Part shown: piece after piece, positions 1 to 10,079 of the stretch
How the letters are laid out: each line of letters opens with the position of its first letter
Numbering within the stretch: the stretch's first letter is position 1
NCBI RefSeq assembly: GCF_004795105.1
Contig: NZ_SSBL01000005.1
Coordinates: forward strand, 186,001 to 250,000
Reading direction: 5' to 3'
DNA: 64,000 nucleotides
Origin: Streptomyces sp. A0642
GTDB lineage: Bacteria > Actinomycetota > Actinomycetes > Streptomycetales > Streptomycetaceae
Notes under the pieces: model-generated
Database searches by the model: none
What the model was told of the DNA's origin: nothing
Seen by the model: only the letters and a program-made list of their open reading frames with translations
Program-made: the position numbers and the translations under genes

Positions 1-760
1 AGTCGTCCGACCCGCGCTCCAGCACCGGGAAGCGGGCGAAGAGCGAGGCGTCGTGCTCGTGCAGGAACTCGATCCGCAGACCGGCCGCGGCCAGCGCGGA
101 GACCACACTGCCCACCGGGTGCTGCCATTCGACGCTGCGGTTGTGGACGGTCGGCGCGTCGAAGTCGGCGTACGTGCCCGGCGTCTCGTCCACCCACGCG
201 TCGCGGCTGAAGTAGTCGTGCACGATGCGCGAACCGGTCGCATCGTCGAGGCAGTCGGTCAGCGGGTGGAACTCCGCCAGGTAGAGGAACCCGCCGGGCT
301 TGACGAGCGAGGCCGCCGTCTCGGCCCAGCGGTCGATGTCGGGCAGCCAGTTCAGTGCGCCGATGCCCGTGTAGACGATGTCGTACGAGGAGTCCGGCAC
401 CGCCACCGCGGCGTCATGGACGTCCGCGGCGACGAACGCGGCCCGGTCCGGGCCCAGGCCCAGCTCCGCGGCGAGCGCGCGGGCGGTCTCGACGGCCGGC
501 TCGGAGAAGTCGAGGCCGACGACCTGGGCGGCGCCGTGCCGGGCCCAGGAGAGGGTGTCCACCCCGATGTGGCACTGCAGGTGCAGGAGCGTCCGGCCGG
601 TGACGTCCCCGACCTCCGCCAGTTCGAAGTCCCGCAGGGCGTCCTTGCCCGCGCGGAAGGAGTCGAGGTCGTAGAAGTCGCTTTCGGCGTGGATGGGCAC
701 ACGCTCATCCCACATCGCGCGGTTGGCCTCGCGCCAGTCGGCGGGTATCGGAGCAGACAT
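1..760 (-). CDS. SAM-dependent methyltransferase, class I (partial, C-terminus outside window)
   Basis: The reading frame opens with ATG at 760 (MSAPIPADWR) and stays open for 253 codons to the window edge, so the C-terminus is missing. A glycine-containing SAM-binding loop lies near residues 58-68 (LLHLQCHIGVD, a variant of motif I) and is followed by an acidic strand end (GLDFS, about 82-86), as in class I Rossmann methyltransferases. The QCHIG form of motif I is common in small-molecule methyltransferases of the UbiE/MenG-like superfamily. The substrate cannot be read from sequence. The gene is divergent from the S9 peptidase, with 71 bp between the start codons that must hold both promoters. 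Confidence 0.85.
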   Translation of the reverse strand, partial: MSAPIPADWREANRAMWDERVPIHAESDFYDLDSFRAGKDALRDFELAEVGDVTGRTLLHLQCHIGVDTLSWARHGAAQVVGLDFSEPAVETARALAAELGLGPDRAAFVAADVHDAAVAVPDSSYDIVYTGIGALNWLPDIDRWAETAASLVKPGGFLYLAEFHPLTDCLDDATGSRIVHDYFSRDAWVDETPGTYADFDAPTVHNRSVEWQHPVGSVVSALAAAGLRIEFLHEHDASLFARFPVLERGSDD

Positions 761-831
761 GTCGGCGAGGTTATCCACAGGCTGCGGACGACGCGACCGG
801 ATTGTCTGCGGTCCGGCGCAGAATGGGGGGC

Positions 832-2670
832 ATGACTGAGAGCACTGGTTCGACGAACGGTTCCGTCCCGGCGTGGGAGCAGCGTTTCCGCGCCCCCCGG
901 GTGTCGCTGCCCGACTGGGCGGAGGACGCGCCGGACCGCGCGCTGTTCGTCTCCAACGCGACGGGGACGTACGAGCTGTACGCATGGGACCGGTCGACGG
1001 GCGAGCAGCGCCAGGTGACCGACCGGCCGAACGGGACGACGGACGGTGTGCTGACGCCCGACGGCGAGGCCGTCTGGTGGTTCGACGACACCGACGGCGA
1101 CGAGTTCGGTGTGTGGATGCGGCAGCCGTTCCACGCCGGGAGCGCGGGAGCGGTGGACGAGCCGGCGGCTCCCGGCCTCGGGCCGTCCTACCCGGCGGGG
1201 CTCGCCATCGGGCGCGACGGGACCGCGGTGATCGGCCGTTCGACGGACGAGGACGGCACGACCGTCCACGTCGTACGGCCCGGTTCGGCGCCCGTGGAGA
1301 TCTACCGCCACCGGGAGTCGGCGGGGGTCGGCGACCTGTCGCACGACGGTTCGCTGATCGCGCTGGAGCACACCGAGCACGGCGACGCGATGCACTCCGC
1401 GCTGCGTGTGGTGCGGCCCGACGGCACGACGGTCGCGGAGCTGGACGACACCGAGGGCGGCACGAAGGAGCTCGGCCTCGCGGTCCTCGGCTTCGCACCG
1501 GTCGCCGGGGACACCCGGCTGCTGGTCGGGCACCAGCGCCGCGGCCGCTGGGAGCCGATGATCTGGGACCCGGTGGCGGGCACGGAGACGGACCTCGCCA
1601 TCGATCTGCCCGGTGACGTGGGCGCCGAGTGGTACGCGGACGGTTCCGCGCTCCTGGTGGAGCACGGCTTCGAGGCCCGCAGCGAGCTGTGGCGGTACGA
1701 GCCGGTCGCGGCCGACGGGGACCTGGTGCGGGTGGAGACGCCCGCCGGTTCGGTCTCGGGCGCCACGGCCAGGCCGGACGGCACCGTGGAGTACCTGTGG
1801 TCGTCGGCCGCCGAACCGCCCGTCGTGCGCTCCACGACCGGTGCGGTGGTGCTCGACCCGCCCGGCGCGAAGGCCCCGGCCTCCGTCCCGGTCGAGGACG
1901 TGTGGGTGGACGGGCCCGGGGGCCGGATCCACGCGCTCGTCCAGCGGCCGGCCGGTCCGGGCCAGGGCCCGTTCCCGACCGTCTTCGAGATCCACGGCGG
2001 ACCCACCTGGCACGACAGCGACGCCTTCGCCGCCGGACCGGCCGCCTGGGTGGACCACGGCTATGCCGTCGTCCGGGTCAACTACCGCGGCTCGACCGGC
2101 TACGGGCGGGCGTGGACGGACGCGCTCAAGCACCGGGTCGGCCTGATCGAGCTGGAGGACATCGCGGCCGTGCGGGAGTGGGCGGTGAAGTCCGGCCTCG
2201 CGGACCCGGCGAAGCTGGTCCTGGCCGGCGGGTCCTGGGGCGGATACCTCACGCTGCTCGGTCTCGGCACCCAGCCCGGCGACTGGGCCGTGGGCCTGGC
2301 CGCGGTCCCGGTCGCGGACTACGTGACGGCGTACCACGACGAGATGGAGGCCCTGAAGGCGATGGACCGCACCCTGCTGGGCGGGACTCCGGAGGAGGTG
2401 CCCGACCGGTTCGAGGCCTCGTCGCCCCTCACGTACGTCGACGCCGTGCGGGCGCCCGTCTACATCTCGGCGGGCGTCAACGACCCGCGCTGCCCGATCC
2501 GCCAGGTGGAGAACTACGTCGACCGGCTGAAGGGCCGCGACGCCGTGCACGAGGTCTACCGGTACGACGCGGGCCACGGCTCGCTCGTCGTGGAGGAGCG
2601 CATCAAGCAGGTGCGCCTGGAACTCGACTTCGCCCGGCGCCACCTGGGAGGCCCGGCCGAGGACGCCTAG
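832..2670 (+). CDS. S9 family peptidase (prolyl oligopeptidase / acylaminoacyl-peptidase type)
   Basis: The product is a 613-residue serine peptidase. An N-terminal beta-propeller-like half (about 30-340) contains several repeats of the style SPDG/TPDG. The alpha/beta-hydrolase half holds the nucleophile Ser468 in GGSWGGY, an acid at about Asp551 (VNDPRC) and His582 (DAGHGS). These three in this order are the S9 catalytic triad. Such enzymes cleave short peptides in the cytoplasm, and no signal peptide is visible. ATG 832 is preferred because the upstream in-frame ATGs lack a plausible ribosome site, although the purine run before 832 is close to the codon. A strong stem-loop follows the stop codon. 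Confidence 0.9.
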   Translation: MTESTGSTNGSVPAWEQRFRAPRVSLPDWAEDAPDRALFVSNATGTYELYAWDRSTGEQRQVTDRPNGTTDGVLTPDGEAVWWFDDTDGDEFGVWMRQPFHAGSAGAVDEPAAPGLGPSYPAGLAIGRDGTAVIGRSTDEDGTTVHVVRPGSAPVEIYRHRESAGVGDLSHDGSLIALEHTEHGDAMHSALRVVRPDGTTVAELDDTEGGTKELGLAVLGFAPVAGDTRLLVGHQRRGRWEPMIWDPVAGTETDLAIDLPGDVGAEWYADGSALLVEHGFEARSELWRYEPVAADGDLVRVETPAGSVSGATARPDGTVEYLWSSAAEPPVVRSTTGAVVLDPPGAKAPASVPVEDVWVDGPGGRIHALVQRPAGPGQGPFPTVFEIHGGPTWHDSDAFAAGPAAWVDHGYAVVRVNYRGSTGYGRAWTDALKHRVGLIELEDIAAVREWAVKSGLADPAKLVLAGGSWGGYLTLLGLGTQPGDWAVGLAAVPVADYVTAYHDEMEALKAMDRTLLGGTPEEVPDRFEASSPLTYVDAVRAPVYISAGVNDPRCPIRQVENYVDRLKGRDAVHEVYRYDAGHGSLVVEERIKQVRLELDFARRHLGGPAEDA

Positions 2671-2734
2671 GGCGTGGCGCAGGGCGCTGGGCGTAAGGGC
2701 GTAGGAGCCGGATAAAGGGCGGCGTACGGGGTGC

Positions 2735-2761
2735 CCCCGCTCCGGTGGGGCCGGAGCGGGG
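2735..2761 (+). terminator. stem-loop terminator after the S9 peptidase
   Basis: An 11-bp perfect inverted repeat (CCCCGCTCCGG / CCGGAGCGGGG) encloses a TGGGG loop. It sits 64 bp after the peptidase stop and 16 bp before the SURF1 start. There is no U-tract, which is usual in Streptomyces. Confidence 0.6.
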
Positions 2762-2777
2762 ACCGTACCGTGGAGGG

Positions 2778-3632
2778 GTGTACCGGTTCCTGCTGACCCC
2801 GCGATGGTGGGGGATCAACCTCTTCGTCGTGCTGGCCATCCCGTTCTGCGTGTTCATGGGCACCTGGCAGCTCGGCCGCTTCGAGGACCGCGTGCAGACG
2901 CACGAGGCCGCCGAGGAGCGGCCCGCACCGGGCACGATGGCCGCCCGGCCGCTCGACGAGCTGCTGCCCGTCGACACGGTCACCTCCGGCCGTCCCGCCA
3001 CGGCGAGCGGCCGGTACGCCGACCAGTTCCTGGTGCCCGGCCGGAAGCTGGAGGACCGCAGCGGCTTCTACGTGCTGGACATGCTGCGCACCGACAGCGG
3101 CAAGGCCCTGCCGGTGGTGCGCGGCTGGCTGCCCGGGAAGGCCGGACAGACCCCGGTTCCGGCCGCGCCCGCAGGCCGCGTCACCGTGACCGGCGACCTC
3201 CAGGCCTCGGAGAACACGAGCACGGACGGCGTCGACTCGAAGGGCGGCCTGCCGGACGGTCAGGTGGGCATGATCAGCGCCGCGTCCCTGGTCAACCTCG
3301 TGCCGTACGACGTCTACGACGCCTGGGTGACCCTTCAGGACACCGGCGCCCGCACGGGCGCGTCGGGGAACGCCGCGTCCGGGACCGCCGACGCGGCCCT
3401 CACCGGCGCCCGGGACCGGGGCGACGACGCGCTGCGTCCCGTACCGGCCGCCGCGCCCCAGGGCAGCGGACTCGACCTGAAGGCGTTCCAGAACCTCGGC
3501 TACACGGGTGAGTGGTTCGTCTTCGCCGCGTTCGTCGTCTTCATGTGGTTCCGGCTGCTCCGGCGCGAGGCCGAAGCCGCCCGGGACCTGAAGCTCGGCC
3601 TGATCCCCGACGAGGACGCCCCGGCGAGCTGA
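2778..3632 (+). CDS. SURF1 family membrane protein
   Basis: The product is 284 residues. An N-terminal membrane helix (about 10-30) ends in GTWQLGR, the SURF1 signature after the first helix. A periplasmic-side domain of about 200 residues follows, and then a C-terminal helix (WFVFAAFVVFMWFRLL) with a basic tail. SURF1 proteins assist heme a insertion and assembly of aa3-type cytochrome oxidase. GTG 2778 is chosen because an earlier in-frame start falls inside the upstream terminator hairpin, and the protein then begins MYRFLLTPRWW, typical of actinobacterial SURF1. The long Ala/Gly/Thr-rich insert near residues 190-215 looks like a flexible lineage-specific loop. Confidence 0.88.
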   Translation: MYRFLLTPRWWGINLFVVLAIPFCVFMGTWQLGRFEDRVQTHEAAEERPAPGTMAARPLDELLPVDTVTSGRPATASGRYADQFLVPGRKLEDRSGFYVLDMLRTDSGKALPVVRGWLPGKAGQTPVPAAPAGRVTVTGDLQASENTSTDGVDSKGGLPDGQVGMISAASLVNLVPYDVYDAWVTLQDTGARTGASGNAASGTADAALTGARDRGDDALRPVPAAAPQGSGLDLKAFQNLGYTGEWFVFAAFVVFMWFRLLRREAEAARDLKLGLIPDEDAPAS

Positions 3633-3699
3633 GCCTTCGGCCGTCCCCCGCCCCGCACGTCGGGCTCCGCCGCCTCACAGGTCACGCTCCCCCGCCTCT

Positions 3700-3858
3700 T
3701 GGGCGCCCTCGCCCCACGACGGCTCGGGGCCCACGGCGTCGGGCCTCGCGACGGGTGTCGGGCTCACGACGTCAAGGGCCTCACGCCGGCGTCGGCCCCA
3801 CGACGTCGGCCTCACGGCGTCACGCCGCGCGACGGGCGTCGGGCCTCACGACGTGGGT
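3700..3858. repeat. degenerate short tandem repeats between convergent genes
   Basis: The stretch between the SURF1 gene and the convergent DUF4232-like gene is built of about nine degenerate 14-19 bp units resembling GGCCTCACGACGTCG (for example near 3739, 3766, 3795 and 3841). The last unit runs into the 3' end of the minus-strand gene. No gene or clean terminator hairpin is visible here. Confidence 0.55.
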
Positions 3859-5126
3859 TCGAGCACGCCTGTCCGGTAGATCGTGCCCGCGCAGGCGTTG
3901 GGGATCGTCGTCTCGGCGACCGGCGCGCCCGGTTCCGGAGTGTGCATCACGGACACGGCGCCCTTGGCCGCGCCGTCACCCTCATCGCTGCCGAACTGCG
4001 TCTCCGTACCCGCCTCGCCGTCCCCGGTGCCCGTGCCCGTCGTGGATCCGGCCGCGCCCCCGGTGCTGCCGACCGCTCCGTCCGTGGGCGTCGGGGAGGG
4101 CGAACTGCCGGTGGTCGGGCAGGTCTCCTCGGGCACCCAGGCGAACTGCACCTCGTAGGACATCTCCGGTTTCAGGAGTACGGTCGCCTCCTCCTGCGCG
4201 GGATCGGGCAGTCCGGACGCCGGGTCGCCCTGGGTGTGCCGGACGACCACGATCCTGGCGGGGTCCGCCGCCCCCGTCGCCGCGAAGCCCACGGTGCCGC
4301 TGCTGCTCACCGAGCAGTTCTTGCCGGACACATTGGCGATGCGGAAGGTCCCGTACACCGTGCCGTCGGCACCGGCCGCATGCGTCGCGGCCGAGGCGAC
4401 CCCGAGCTGATCGGGGGTGCACGCCGGCATGACGGCCTGCGCACTGGCGGCCGGGTCGTCCGCGGAGCCGCCGTCCGTCTTCTCGTCCGTGCCCTGGCCG
4501 CTGCTGTCGGAGGGACTGACCGTGCTCTGCGGGGTGCCCTCGGTGCCGCTCTGCTGCCCGTCGTCGCTGCCGCCGGTGCCGCCCCCGCTGCCGGACTTCG
4601 CACCGGGCTCCTCGCCGCTGCCGCCCTGTGCCTGTTCGCCGTGACCGGCGATGGCGGGGCTGGCGGTGCTCGAGGTCTCGGAGTTGGCGACATGGACGAA
4701 GGCGGGGACCGCGGTGCCGAGGAGCAGCGCGGCCGCCGCCGCTCCCACGAGTGCCTGCCGACGCCGCGCACGCCGTGCGGGCACCGCTCGGTACAGGTGG
4801 TCCAGGGTGCCGTCGCTCGGTTCGAGTCCCTGCACGGCGCCGAGCATCATGCGGCGCAGCGCGGCCTCGTCGAGGGCGTCGCCGGGGGCGGACCCGGAAC
4901 CCGGTCCGAAGAGGCGGGAGACACCGCCGGAGGCGGCGGCGCCGTCGGCACCGGTGACCCCCTCGGCAGCCGCCTGCGGCTCCTGGCCCGGGTCGCGGTC
5001 CGTGGGCGGGGTGTTCTCCGGGCCGTGGTTCACAATTCCGTTTCCAGTCCGGTCATTCCGATGTCCGCGAGCAGGCCGGCGGTCCCCGTCCCCGATTCCG
5101 GTCCCCTCGTCGTGGCGCCCGCTCAT
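3846..5126 (-). CDS. single-pass membrane protein with DUF4232-like outer domain, sigma-factor partner
   Basis: The product is 426 residues. Residues 1-124 are a polar, probably cytoplasmic region with a short helical motif (about 86-120, ending in the basic stretch RRARRRQ). A membrane helix spans about 125-146. A long Ser/Gly/Thr-rich linker leads to a C-terminal domain with paired cysteines that resembles DUF4232. The ATG overlaps the stop of the ECF sigma gene (ATGA, 5123-5126), so the two are translationally coupled. That arrangement suggests an anti-sigma or regulatory role, but no ZAS zinc motif (HxxxCxxC) is present, so this is inference from context. Confidence 0.75.
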   Translation of the reverse strand: MSGRHDEGTGIGDGDRRPARGHRNDRTGNGIVNHGPENTPPTDRDPGQEPQAAAEGVTGADGAAASGGVSRLFGPGSGSAPGDALDEAALRRMMLGAVQGLEPSDGTLDHLYRAVPARRARRRQALVGAAAAALLLGTAVPAFVHVANSETSSTASPAIAGHGEQAQGGSGEEPGAKSGSGGGTGGSDDGQQSGTEGTPQSTVSPSDSSGQGTDEKTDGGSADDPAASAQAVMPACTPDQLGVASAATHAAGADGTVYGTFRIANVSGKNCSVSSSGTVGFAATGAADPARIVVVRHTQGDPASGLPDPAQEEATVLLKPEMSYEVQFAWVPEETCPTTGSSPSPTPTDGAVGSTGGAAGSTTGTGTGDGEAGTETQFGSDEGDGAAKGAVSVMHTPEPGAPVAETTIPNACAGTIYRTGVLEPTS

Positions 5127-5785
5127 GCCTGCGCCTCCATCACCACACGCAGAGCCGCGATGCCGCGGGAGCCGTACGCCTTCACCGAGCCCAGGGATAT
5201 CCCCAGCGTGTCGGCCACCTGTGCCTCGGTCATGTCGGCGAAGTAGCGCAGCACCAGCACCTCCCGCTGGCGCCGTTGCAGCCCCCGCATCGCCTTGATC
5301 AGTGCGTCCCGCTCCAGCTGGTCGTACGCCCCCTCCTCCGCGCTCGCCATGTCGGGCATCGGCTTGGAGAGGAGCTTCAGCCCGAGGATGCGCCGGCGCA
5401 GCGCGGAACGGGAGAGGTTGACGACGGTCTGGCGCAGGTACGCGAGCGTCTTCTCCGGCTCCCGTACCCGGTTGCGCGCCGAGTGAACGCGGATGAACGC
5501 CTCCTGCACGACGTCCTCACAGGACGCCGTGTCGTCCAGCAGCAGGGCGGCGAGGCCGAGCAGCGAACGGTAGTGGGCGCGGTAGGTCTCGGTGAGGTGG
5601 TCGACCGTGGTTCCGGCTGCCACGCTCTCCTCAGCGCCCTCGCGCTGCGACGGCAGCCCCGTGGGCCGCGCGGCGGGCATGGGCGCGATCACCGGCATTC
5701 CGCCGGCCGCGCGGGGCCGTCTGAGCGGTCGCACCGAAGCGCCGCGCAGGGGGCCCACCACTGTGATATCGAGAACCTCTGCCAC
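5123..5785 (-). CDS. ECF RNA polymerase sigma factor, SigE family
   Basis: The product is 220 residues. Sigma region 2 covers about 65-115 (YRAHYRSLLGLAALLL, then CEDVVQEAFIRV). Sigma region 4 covers about 165-215 (LQRRQREVLVLRYFADMTEAQ, then the helix-turn-helix LGISLGSVKAYGSRGI). An unusual N-terminal extension of about 55 residues precedes region 2. GTG 5785 gives the full extension; ATG 5698 is an alternative start. The extension has coding-type third-position GC, so I keep the longer form. The 272 bp upstream carry its promoter. It is coupled to the downstream membrane protein, its likely regulator or target. Confidence 0.9.
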   Translation of the reverse strand: MAEVLDITVVGPLRGASVRPLRRPRAAGGMPVIAPMPAARPTGLPSQREGAEESVAAGTTVDHLTETYRAHYRSLLGLAALLLDDTASCEDVVQEAFIRVHSARNRVREPEKTLAYLRQTVVNLSRSALRRRILGLKLLSKPMPDMASAEEGAYDQLERDALIKAMRGLQRRQREVLVLRYFADMTEAQVADTLGISLGSVKAYGSRGIAALRVVMEAQA

Positions 5786-6057
5786 GCCAGTTGGACACGT
5801 TTCCCCCCGTCAGGGTTGTACGCATACGGCACCGCGTTTGACACCATGCGATAGGCCCTCATACGTACCCGTTCTTCCCCAAATGCCCCGAATGTGCGCC
5901 CCGTTGCGCAAGAAGCGACCGGTGAGACGCCTGCCACCCGGCCGGCGGTTGCGACGGGCCGAAAGGTCATCGTCCGCCACCGCGACACCGCAGCTCAAGG
6001 GGTTCAGACCAGCAACTTGCTCACAGGGCATTCACAGAGAGTACAAAACAGGTTCGA

Positions 6058-7122
6058 TCAGGGCCGGGGAAATTCGGCAGCCACCGCTTCGGCGATCTGT
6101 GCCACGTTCAGCGCCGCCCCCTTACGGAGGTTGTCCCCGCAGACGAAGAGCTCCAGCGCCCTGGGGTCGTCCAGTGAGCGGCGCACCCGGCCGACCCAGG
6201 TCGGGTCCGTGCCCACCACATCGGACGGGGTGGGGAAATCGCCGGCTCCGGGACTGTCGTAGAGCACCACCCCCGGGGCGGTGGCCAGGATCTCGTGGGC
6301 CCGGTCGACCGCGACCTCGTTCTCGAACCGGGCGTGCACGGACATCGAGTGCGTGGCGACCACGGGCACGTACACACAGGTCACCGAGACCTTCAGGGAC
6401 GGCAGGTCGAGGATCTTGCGGCACTCGTCGCGGATCGCCAGCTCCTCGGACGACCAGCCGTCGCCCGCGTCCGTGCCCGCCCACGGCACGACGTTGAGCG
6501 CGATGGGCGCGGCGAACGGGCTGCCGTCCGTATCGCCCACGACACGGCGCACGTCGCCCGGCTTCGTACCGAGTTCGGTGCCGGCCACCAGCGACAGCTG
6601 TTCGCGCAGGACGGCGACGCCATCGCGCCCGGCCCCGCTCACCGCTTGGTAGGAGGAGACGACCAGTTCCTGCAGCCCGAATTCGGCGTGCAGGGCGCCG
6701 ATCGCGACGATCAGCGACAGCGTCGTGCAGTTCGGGCTCGCGACGATGCCGCGCGGCCGCATCCGTACGGCATGGGGGTTGATCTCGGGCACGACCAGCG
6801 GGACGTCGCCCTCCATCCGGAAGGCGGCGGAGTCGTCGATGACGACGACGCCCTTGGACGCGGCGAGCGGCGCCCAGCGTGCGGACACCTCGTCGGGCAC
6901 CAGGAAGAGCGCCACGTCGACGTCGTCGAAGACGTCCTCGGTGAGTGCCAGGACCTCGGCCTCCTCACCGCGCACGACCAGCTTGCGGCCGACGACGCGC
7001 GGTGAGGCGACGAGTTTCACCTCGCCCCAGACATCCGCGTGCTGCGAGAGGATCTGGAGCATGACGCCGCCGATCGCCCCGGTCGCGCCGACGACCGCGA
7101 GCGAAGGGCGGCGTGCGGTCAT
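6058..7122 (-). CDS. asd: aspartate-semialdehyde dehydrogenase
   Basis: The product is 354 residues. It converts aspartyl phosphate to aspartate semialdehyde with NADPH, the second step toward lysine, threonine, methionine and diaminopimelate. The NADP loop GATGAIG lies at residues 12-18. The active-site Cys132 is in the motif SPNCTT, and the conserved Gln159 is in [10 protein letters not shown]. The length matches the family. The ATG overlaps the stop of the aspartokinase gene (ATGA, 7119-7122), so the two enzymes of consecutive steps are translationally coupled. Confidence 0.97.
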   Translation of the reverse strand: MTARRPSLAVVGATGAIGGVMLQILSQHADVWGEVKLVASPRVVGRKLVVRGEEAEVLALTEDVFDDVDVALFLVPDEVSARWAPLAASKGVVVIDDSAAFRMEGDVPLVVPEINPHAVRMRPRGIVASPNCTTLSLIVAIGALHAEFGLQELVVSSYQAVSGAGRDGVAVLREQLSLVAGTELGTKPGDVRRVVGDTDGSPFAAPIALNVVPWAGTDAGDGWSSEELAIRDECRKILDLPSLKVSVTCVYVPVVATHSMSVHARFENEVAVDRAHEILATAPGVVLYDSPGAGDFPTPSDVVGTDPTWVGRVRRSLDDPRALELFVCGDNLRKGAALNVAQIAEAVAAEFPRP

Positions 7123-8390
7123 CGGCCGGTGCCCCCGTACACGACTGCCTCGTCGGAGTCGCTGTCGAGACCGAAGGCGGTGTGCACGGCGCGCACGGCC
7201 TCGTTGACGTCGTCGGCGCGGGTGACCACCGAGATGCGGATCTCGGACGTCGAGATCAGCTCGATGTTCACGCCGACGTCGGACAGCGCCTCGAAGAAGC
7301 CCGCGGTGACGCCCGGGTTGGTCTTCATGCCCGCGCCGACCAGGGAGATCTTCGCGATCTGGTCGTCGTAGCGCAGCGACTCGAAGCCGATGCCCGCCCG
7401 GTTGCGCTCCAGGGCGTCGATGGCCTTGCGGCCCTCCGCCTTGGGGAGCGTGAAGGTGATGTCGGTCAGACCGGTCGACGCGGCGGACACGTTCTGCACG
7501 ACCATGTCCATGTTGATCTCGGCGTCCGCGATGGCGCGGAAGATCGCTGCTGCCTCGCCCGGCTTGTCGGGCACGCCGACGACCGTGACCTTGGCCTCGG
7601 AGACGTCGTGGGCGACTCCGGAGATGATGGCGTGCTCCACCTGCTGGTCCCCTTGCGGCTCGTTGCTGACCCAGGTCCCGCGCAGCCCCGAGAAGGACGA
7701 GCGGACGTGGATCGGGATGTTGTAACGGCGTGCGTACTCCACACAGCGGTGCAGCAGCACCTTGGAACCGGACGCGGCCAGTTCCAGCATGTCCTCGAAG
7801 GAGATCCAGTCGATCTTCTGGGCCTTCTTGACGACCCGCGGGTCGGCGGTGAAGACACCGTCCACATCGGTGTAGATCTCACAGACCTCGGCGTCCAGCG
7901 CCGCCGCGAGCGCCACCGCGGTGGTGTCGGACCCGCCGCGGCCGAGGGTGGTGATGTTCTTGCCCTCCTGGCTGACGCCCTGGAACCCGGCGACGATGGC
8001 GATGTTGCCCTCGTCGATCGAGGTCCGGATGCGGCCCGGCGTGACATCGATGATGCGCGCTTTGTTGTGGACCGAGTCGGTGATGACACCGGCCTGGCTG
8101 CCCGTGAACGACTGGGCCTCATGGCCCAGGTTCTTGATCGCCATCGCCAACAGGGCCATGGAGATCCGCTCTCCGGCGGTCAGCAGCATGTCGAACTCAC
8201 GCCCGGCCGGCATCGGAGATACCTGCTCGGCGAGATCGATCAACTCGTCCGTCGTGTCGCCCATCGCGGACACCACGACAACCACCTGGTTGCCGTTCTT
8301 CTTGGCGTCGACGACTCGCTTGGCGACCCGCTTGATGCCTTCGGCATCGGCTACGGAGGAGCCTCCGTACTTCTGCACGACAAGGCCCAC
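7119..8390 (-). CDS. lysC: aspartate kinase
   Basis: The product is 423 residues. It phosphorylates aspartate, the committing step of the aspartate family pathway. The amino acid kinase signature KYGGSS lies at residues 7-12, and a catalytic GRGGSDTTA segment is in the N-terminal domain. The C-terminal 160 residues form two ACT domains that bind lysine and/or threonine. In Corynebacterium and Bacillus relatives an internal start near residue 250 yields a separate beta subunit; a GTG/ATG-rich segment exists here but is not proof. The start is GTG 8390. The gene is called ask or lysC in different actinomycetes. Confidence 0.96.
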   Translation of the reverse strand: MGLVVQKYGGSSVADAEGIKRVAKRVVDAKKNGNQVVVVVSAMGDTTDELIDLAEQVSPMPAGREFDMLLTAGERISMALLAMAIKNLGHEAQSFTGSQAGVITDSVHNKARIIDVTPGRIRTSIDEGNIAIVAGFQGVSQEGKNITTLGRGGSDTTAVALAAALDAEVCEIYTDVDGVFTADPRVVKKAQKIDWISFEDMLELAASGSKVLLHRCVEYARRYNIPIHVRSSFSGLRGTWVSNEPQGDQQVEHAIISGVAHDVSEAKVTVVGVPDKPGEAAAIFRAIADAEINMDMVVQNVSAASTGLTDITFTLPKAEGRKAIDALERNRAGIGFESLRYDDQIAKISLVGAGMKTNPGVTAGFFEALSDVGVNIELISTSEIRISVVTRADDVNEAVRAVHTAFGLDSDSDEAVVYGGTGR

Positions 8391-8639
8391 GTGCGCTCCT
8401 CGCTCAATCCATTTATCGCGGTCGGCTCAGTTTAACGAGCAGGCCGGAAACGCCCCGCTGATATCACCTGTTGAGATGTCCCGCTCACCAAGTGATCATC
8501 GGCGCGTCGCTCCCGGACTGCTCGTACGGGGCTGCTGCCCGACGATCCCCGGCCCACTCCCGGTTGTGGCCCAGTCCACACCCCGGGCCCGGCTCCGTGG
8601 TCCGCGGCCGCGCCCGTCCGCCCCGCGCCGGCCGGTCCG

Positions 8640-9299
8640 CTACTTGACCGGGCGCAGCCCCAGCGGGCCCGCGATCTCCTCGAGCATGACGCGGCCCGCC
8701 TCCTCGGCGAGGTCGTCGTCGGCGGCGTCCTGGTCGGTGTCCAGGCCGTCGAGCTCCTGGAGGGGCTGGTTCAGCCGGATGTGGGCGATCAGCGACTGGA
8801 GCGCGCGCAGGGTGGCGGACGCCGTGGCGCCCCAGTTGGAGAAGTAGGAGAACTGCCACCACCACAGGGCCTCCGTGGTGCGGTCCTCCTCGTAGTGGGC
8901 CAGTCCGTGGCGCAGGTCCGTGACCAGGTCGGCCAGGTCGTCGGAGATGCGGGCCGGGACCGGGGCCTTGCGGGGCTCGTACGGGTCGAATACCTCGGAG
9001 TAGACGTCGATCGGCTCCAGCAGGGTCGCGAACCGCTCGCGCAGGCCGTCCGGGTCCGGCTCGGCGCCCAGGTCCGGCTCGTAGCGCTCGTCGGGGAGGA
9101 TGTCCTCGTACGCGCCCAGCCGGCCGCCGGCCAGCAGGAGCTGGGAGACCTGGAGGAGCAGGACCGGGACGGCCTCCTCGGGCTCCTCCACGTGGGACAC
9201 CTCGGTGACCGCGAAGACGAACGTCTTGATCTGGTCGGCGATCTGGACCGCGAAATCGTCGGGGTCCTGCGTGACAGTGTTCAGCGTGGCGTCAGACAT
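8640..9299 (-). CDS. DUF5063 domain-containing protein
   Basis: The product is 219 acidic residues starting MSDATLNTVTQ at ATG 9299. No signal peptide or membrane segment is visible. I recognise it as the conserved actinobacterial DUF5063 protein that habitually sits downstream of recR. It is helical, with many Leu and Asp/Glu residues and a C-terminal motif ending GLRPVK. It follows recR on the same strand with a 101-bp gap and is probably in the same transcript. The function is unknown; the repeated linkage to recR hints at DNA metabolism, but no catalytic motif supports that. Confidence 0.82.
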   Translation of the reverse strand: MSDATLNTVTQDPDDFAVQIADQIKTFVFAVTEVSHVEEPEEAVPVLLLQVSQLLLAGGRLGAYEDILPDERYEPDLGAEPDPDGLRERFATLLEPIDVYSEVFDPYEPRKAPVPARISDDLADLVTDLRHGLAHYEEDRTTEALWWWQFSYFSNWGATASATLRALQSLIAHIRLNQPLQELDGLDTDQDAADDDLAEEAGRVMLEEIAGPLGLRPVK

Positions 9300-9400
9300 C
9301 GAGGTGACCTCCCGTGGGCGCGGTCGGAGACGGTGGGTAGAACATAGCGGCGCTGAACGTAAAGCCGTCGTGAGACCGCCGCTCGGCGGCCGGAAGCCGG

Positions 9401-10000
9401 TCAGACATCGAGCAGCCGCCTCCCCTCGAAGGCGCGGCCGAGGGTGACCTCGTCCGCGTACTCCAGGTCGCCGCCCACCGGCAGGCCGCTGGCCAGCCGG
9501 GTGACGCGCAGGCCCATCGGCTTGACCATCCGCGCCAGGTACGTCGCGGTGGCCTCGCCCTCCAGGTTGGGGTCGGTGGCCAGGATCAGTTCGGTGATGG
9601 AACCGTCGGCGAGACGGGCCAGCAGTTCGCGGATGCGCAGATCGTCCGGGCCGACGCCCTCGATCGGGCTGATCGCGCCGCCCAGGACGTGGTACCGGCC
9701 CCGGAACTCGCGGGTCCGCTCGATCGCCACGACGTCCTTCGGCTCCTCGACCACGCAGATGACCGTCCGGTCGCGGCGCGGGTCGCGGCAGATCCCGCAC
9801 TCCTCCTGCTGGGCCACGTTGCCGCAGACGGCGCAGAAGCGGACCTTGTCCTTGACCTCCAGCAGGGCGTGGGCGAGACGGCGTACGTCCGTCGGCTCGG
9901 CCTGCAGGATGTGGAAGGCGATCCGCTGCGCGCTCTTGGGACCGACGCCGGGCAGCCTGCCCAGCTCGTCGATGAGTTCCTGAACCACGCCTTCGTACAA
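9401..10000 (-). CDS. recR: recombination mediator protein RecR
   Basis: The product is 199 residues, the full family length. A helix-hairpin-helix lies near residues 10-30 ([14 protein letters not shown]). A four-cysteine zinc finger uses Cys56, Cys59, Cys68 and Cys71. A Toprim domain follows (about 79-175, with VVEEPKD and the acidic [11 protein letters not shown]). RecR acts with RecF and RecO to load RecA onto gapped single-stranded DNA. The neighbour ybaB is the classic partner. A stem-loop lies in the 79 bp between them. Confidence 0.97.
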   Translation of the reverse strand: MYEGVVQELIDELGRLPGVGPKSAQRIAFHILQAEPTDVRRLAHALLEVKDKVRFCAVCGNVAQQEECGICRDPRRDRTVICVVEEPKDVVAIERTREFRGRYHVLGGAISPIEGVGPDDLRIRELLARLADGSITELILATDPNLEGEATATYLARMVKPMGLRVTRLASGLPVGGDLEYADEVTLGRAFEGRRLLDV

Positions 10001-10035
10001 CGGAACGCCTTTCGAGCCGGATCGGCTGCGTCGTG

Positions 10036-10059
10036 GTACGTACCGTAGGGGGTACGTAC
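10036..10059 (-). other. stem-loop between ybaB and recR
   Basis: A 9-bp perfect inverted repeat (GTACGTACC / GGTACGTAC) has a 6-nt loop and lies in the 79-bp ybaB-recR gap. It could be a partial terminator or an mRNA-processing structure that sets the ratio of the two products. Confidence 0.4.
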
Positions 10060-10079
10060 GGTCTTGGGTATCTCCGGGA

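Noticed and set aside
352..2643. A 763-codon minus-strand frame opposite the S9 peptidase
   Set aside because: It runs antisense to a peptidase with a complete catalytic triad and to the partial methyltransferase. High GC opens such mirror frames routinely, and no domain is visible.
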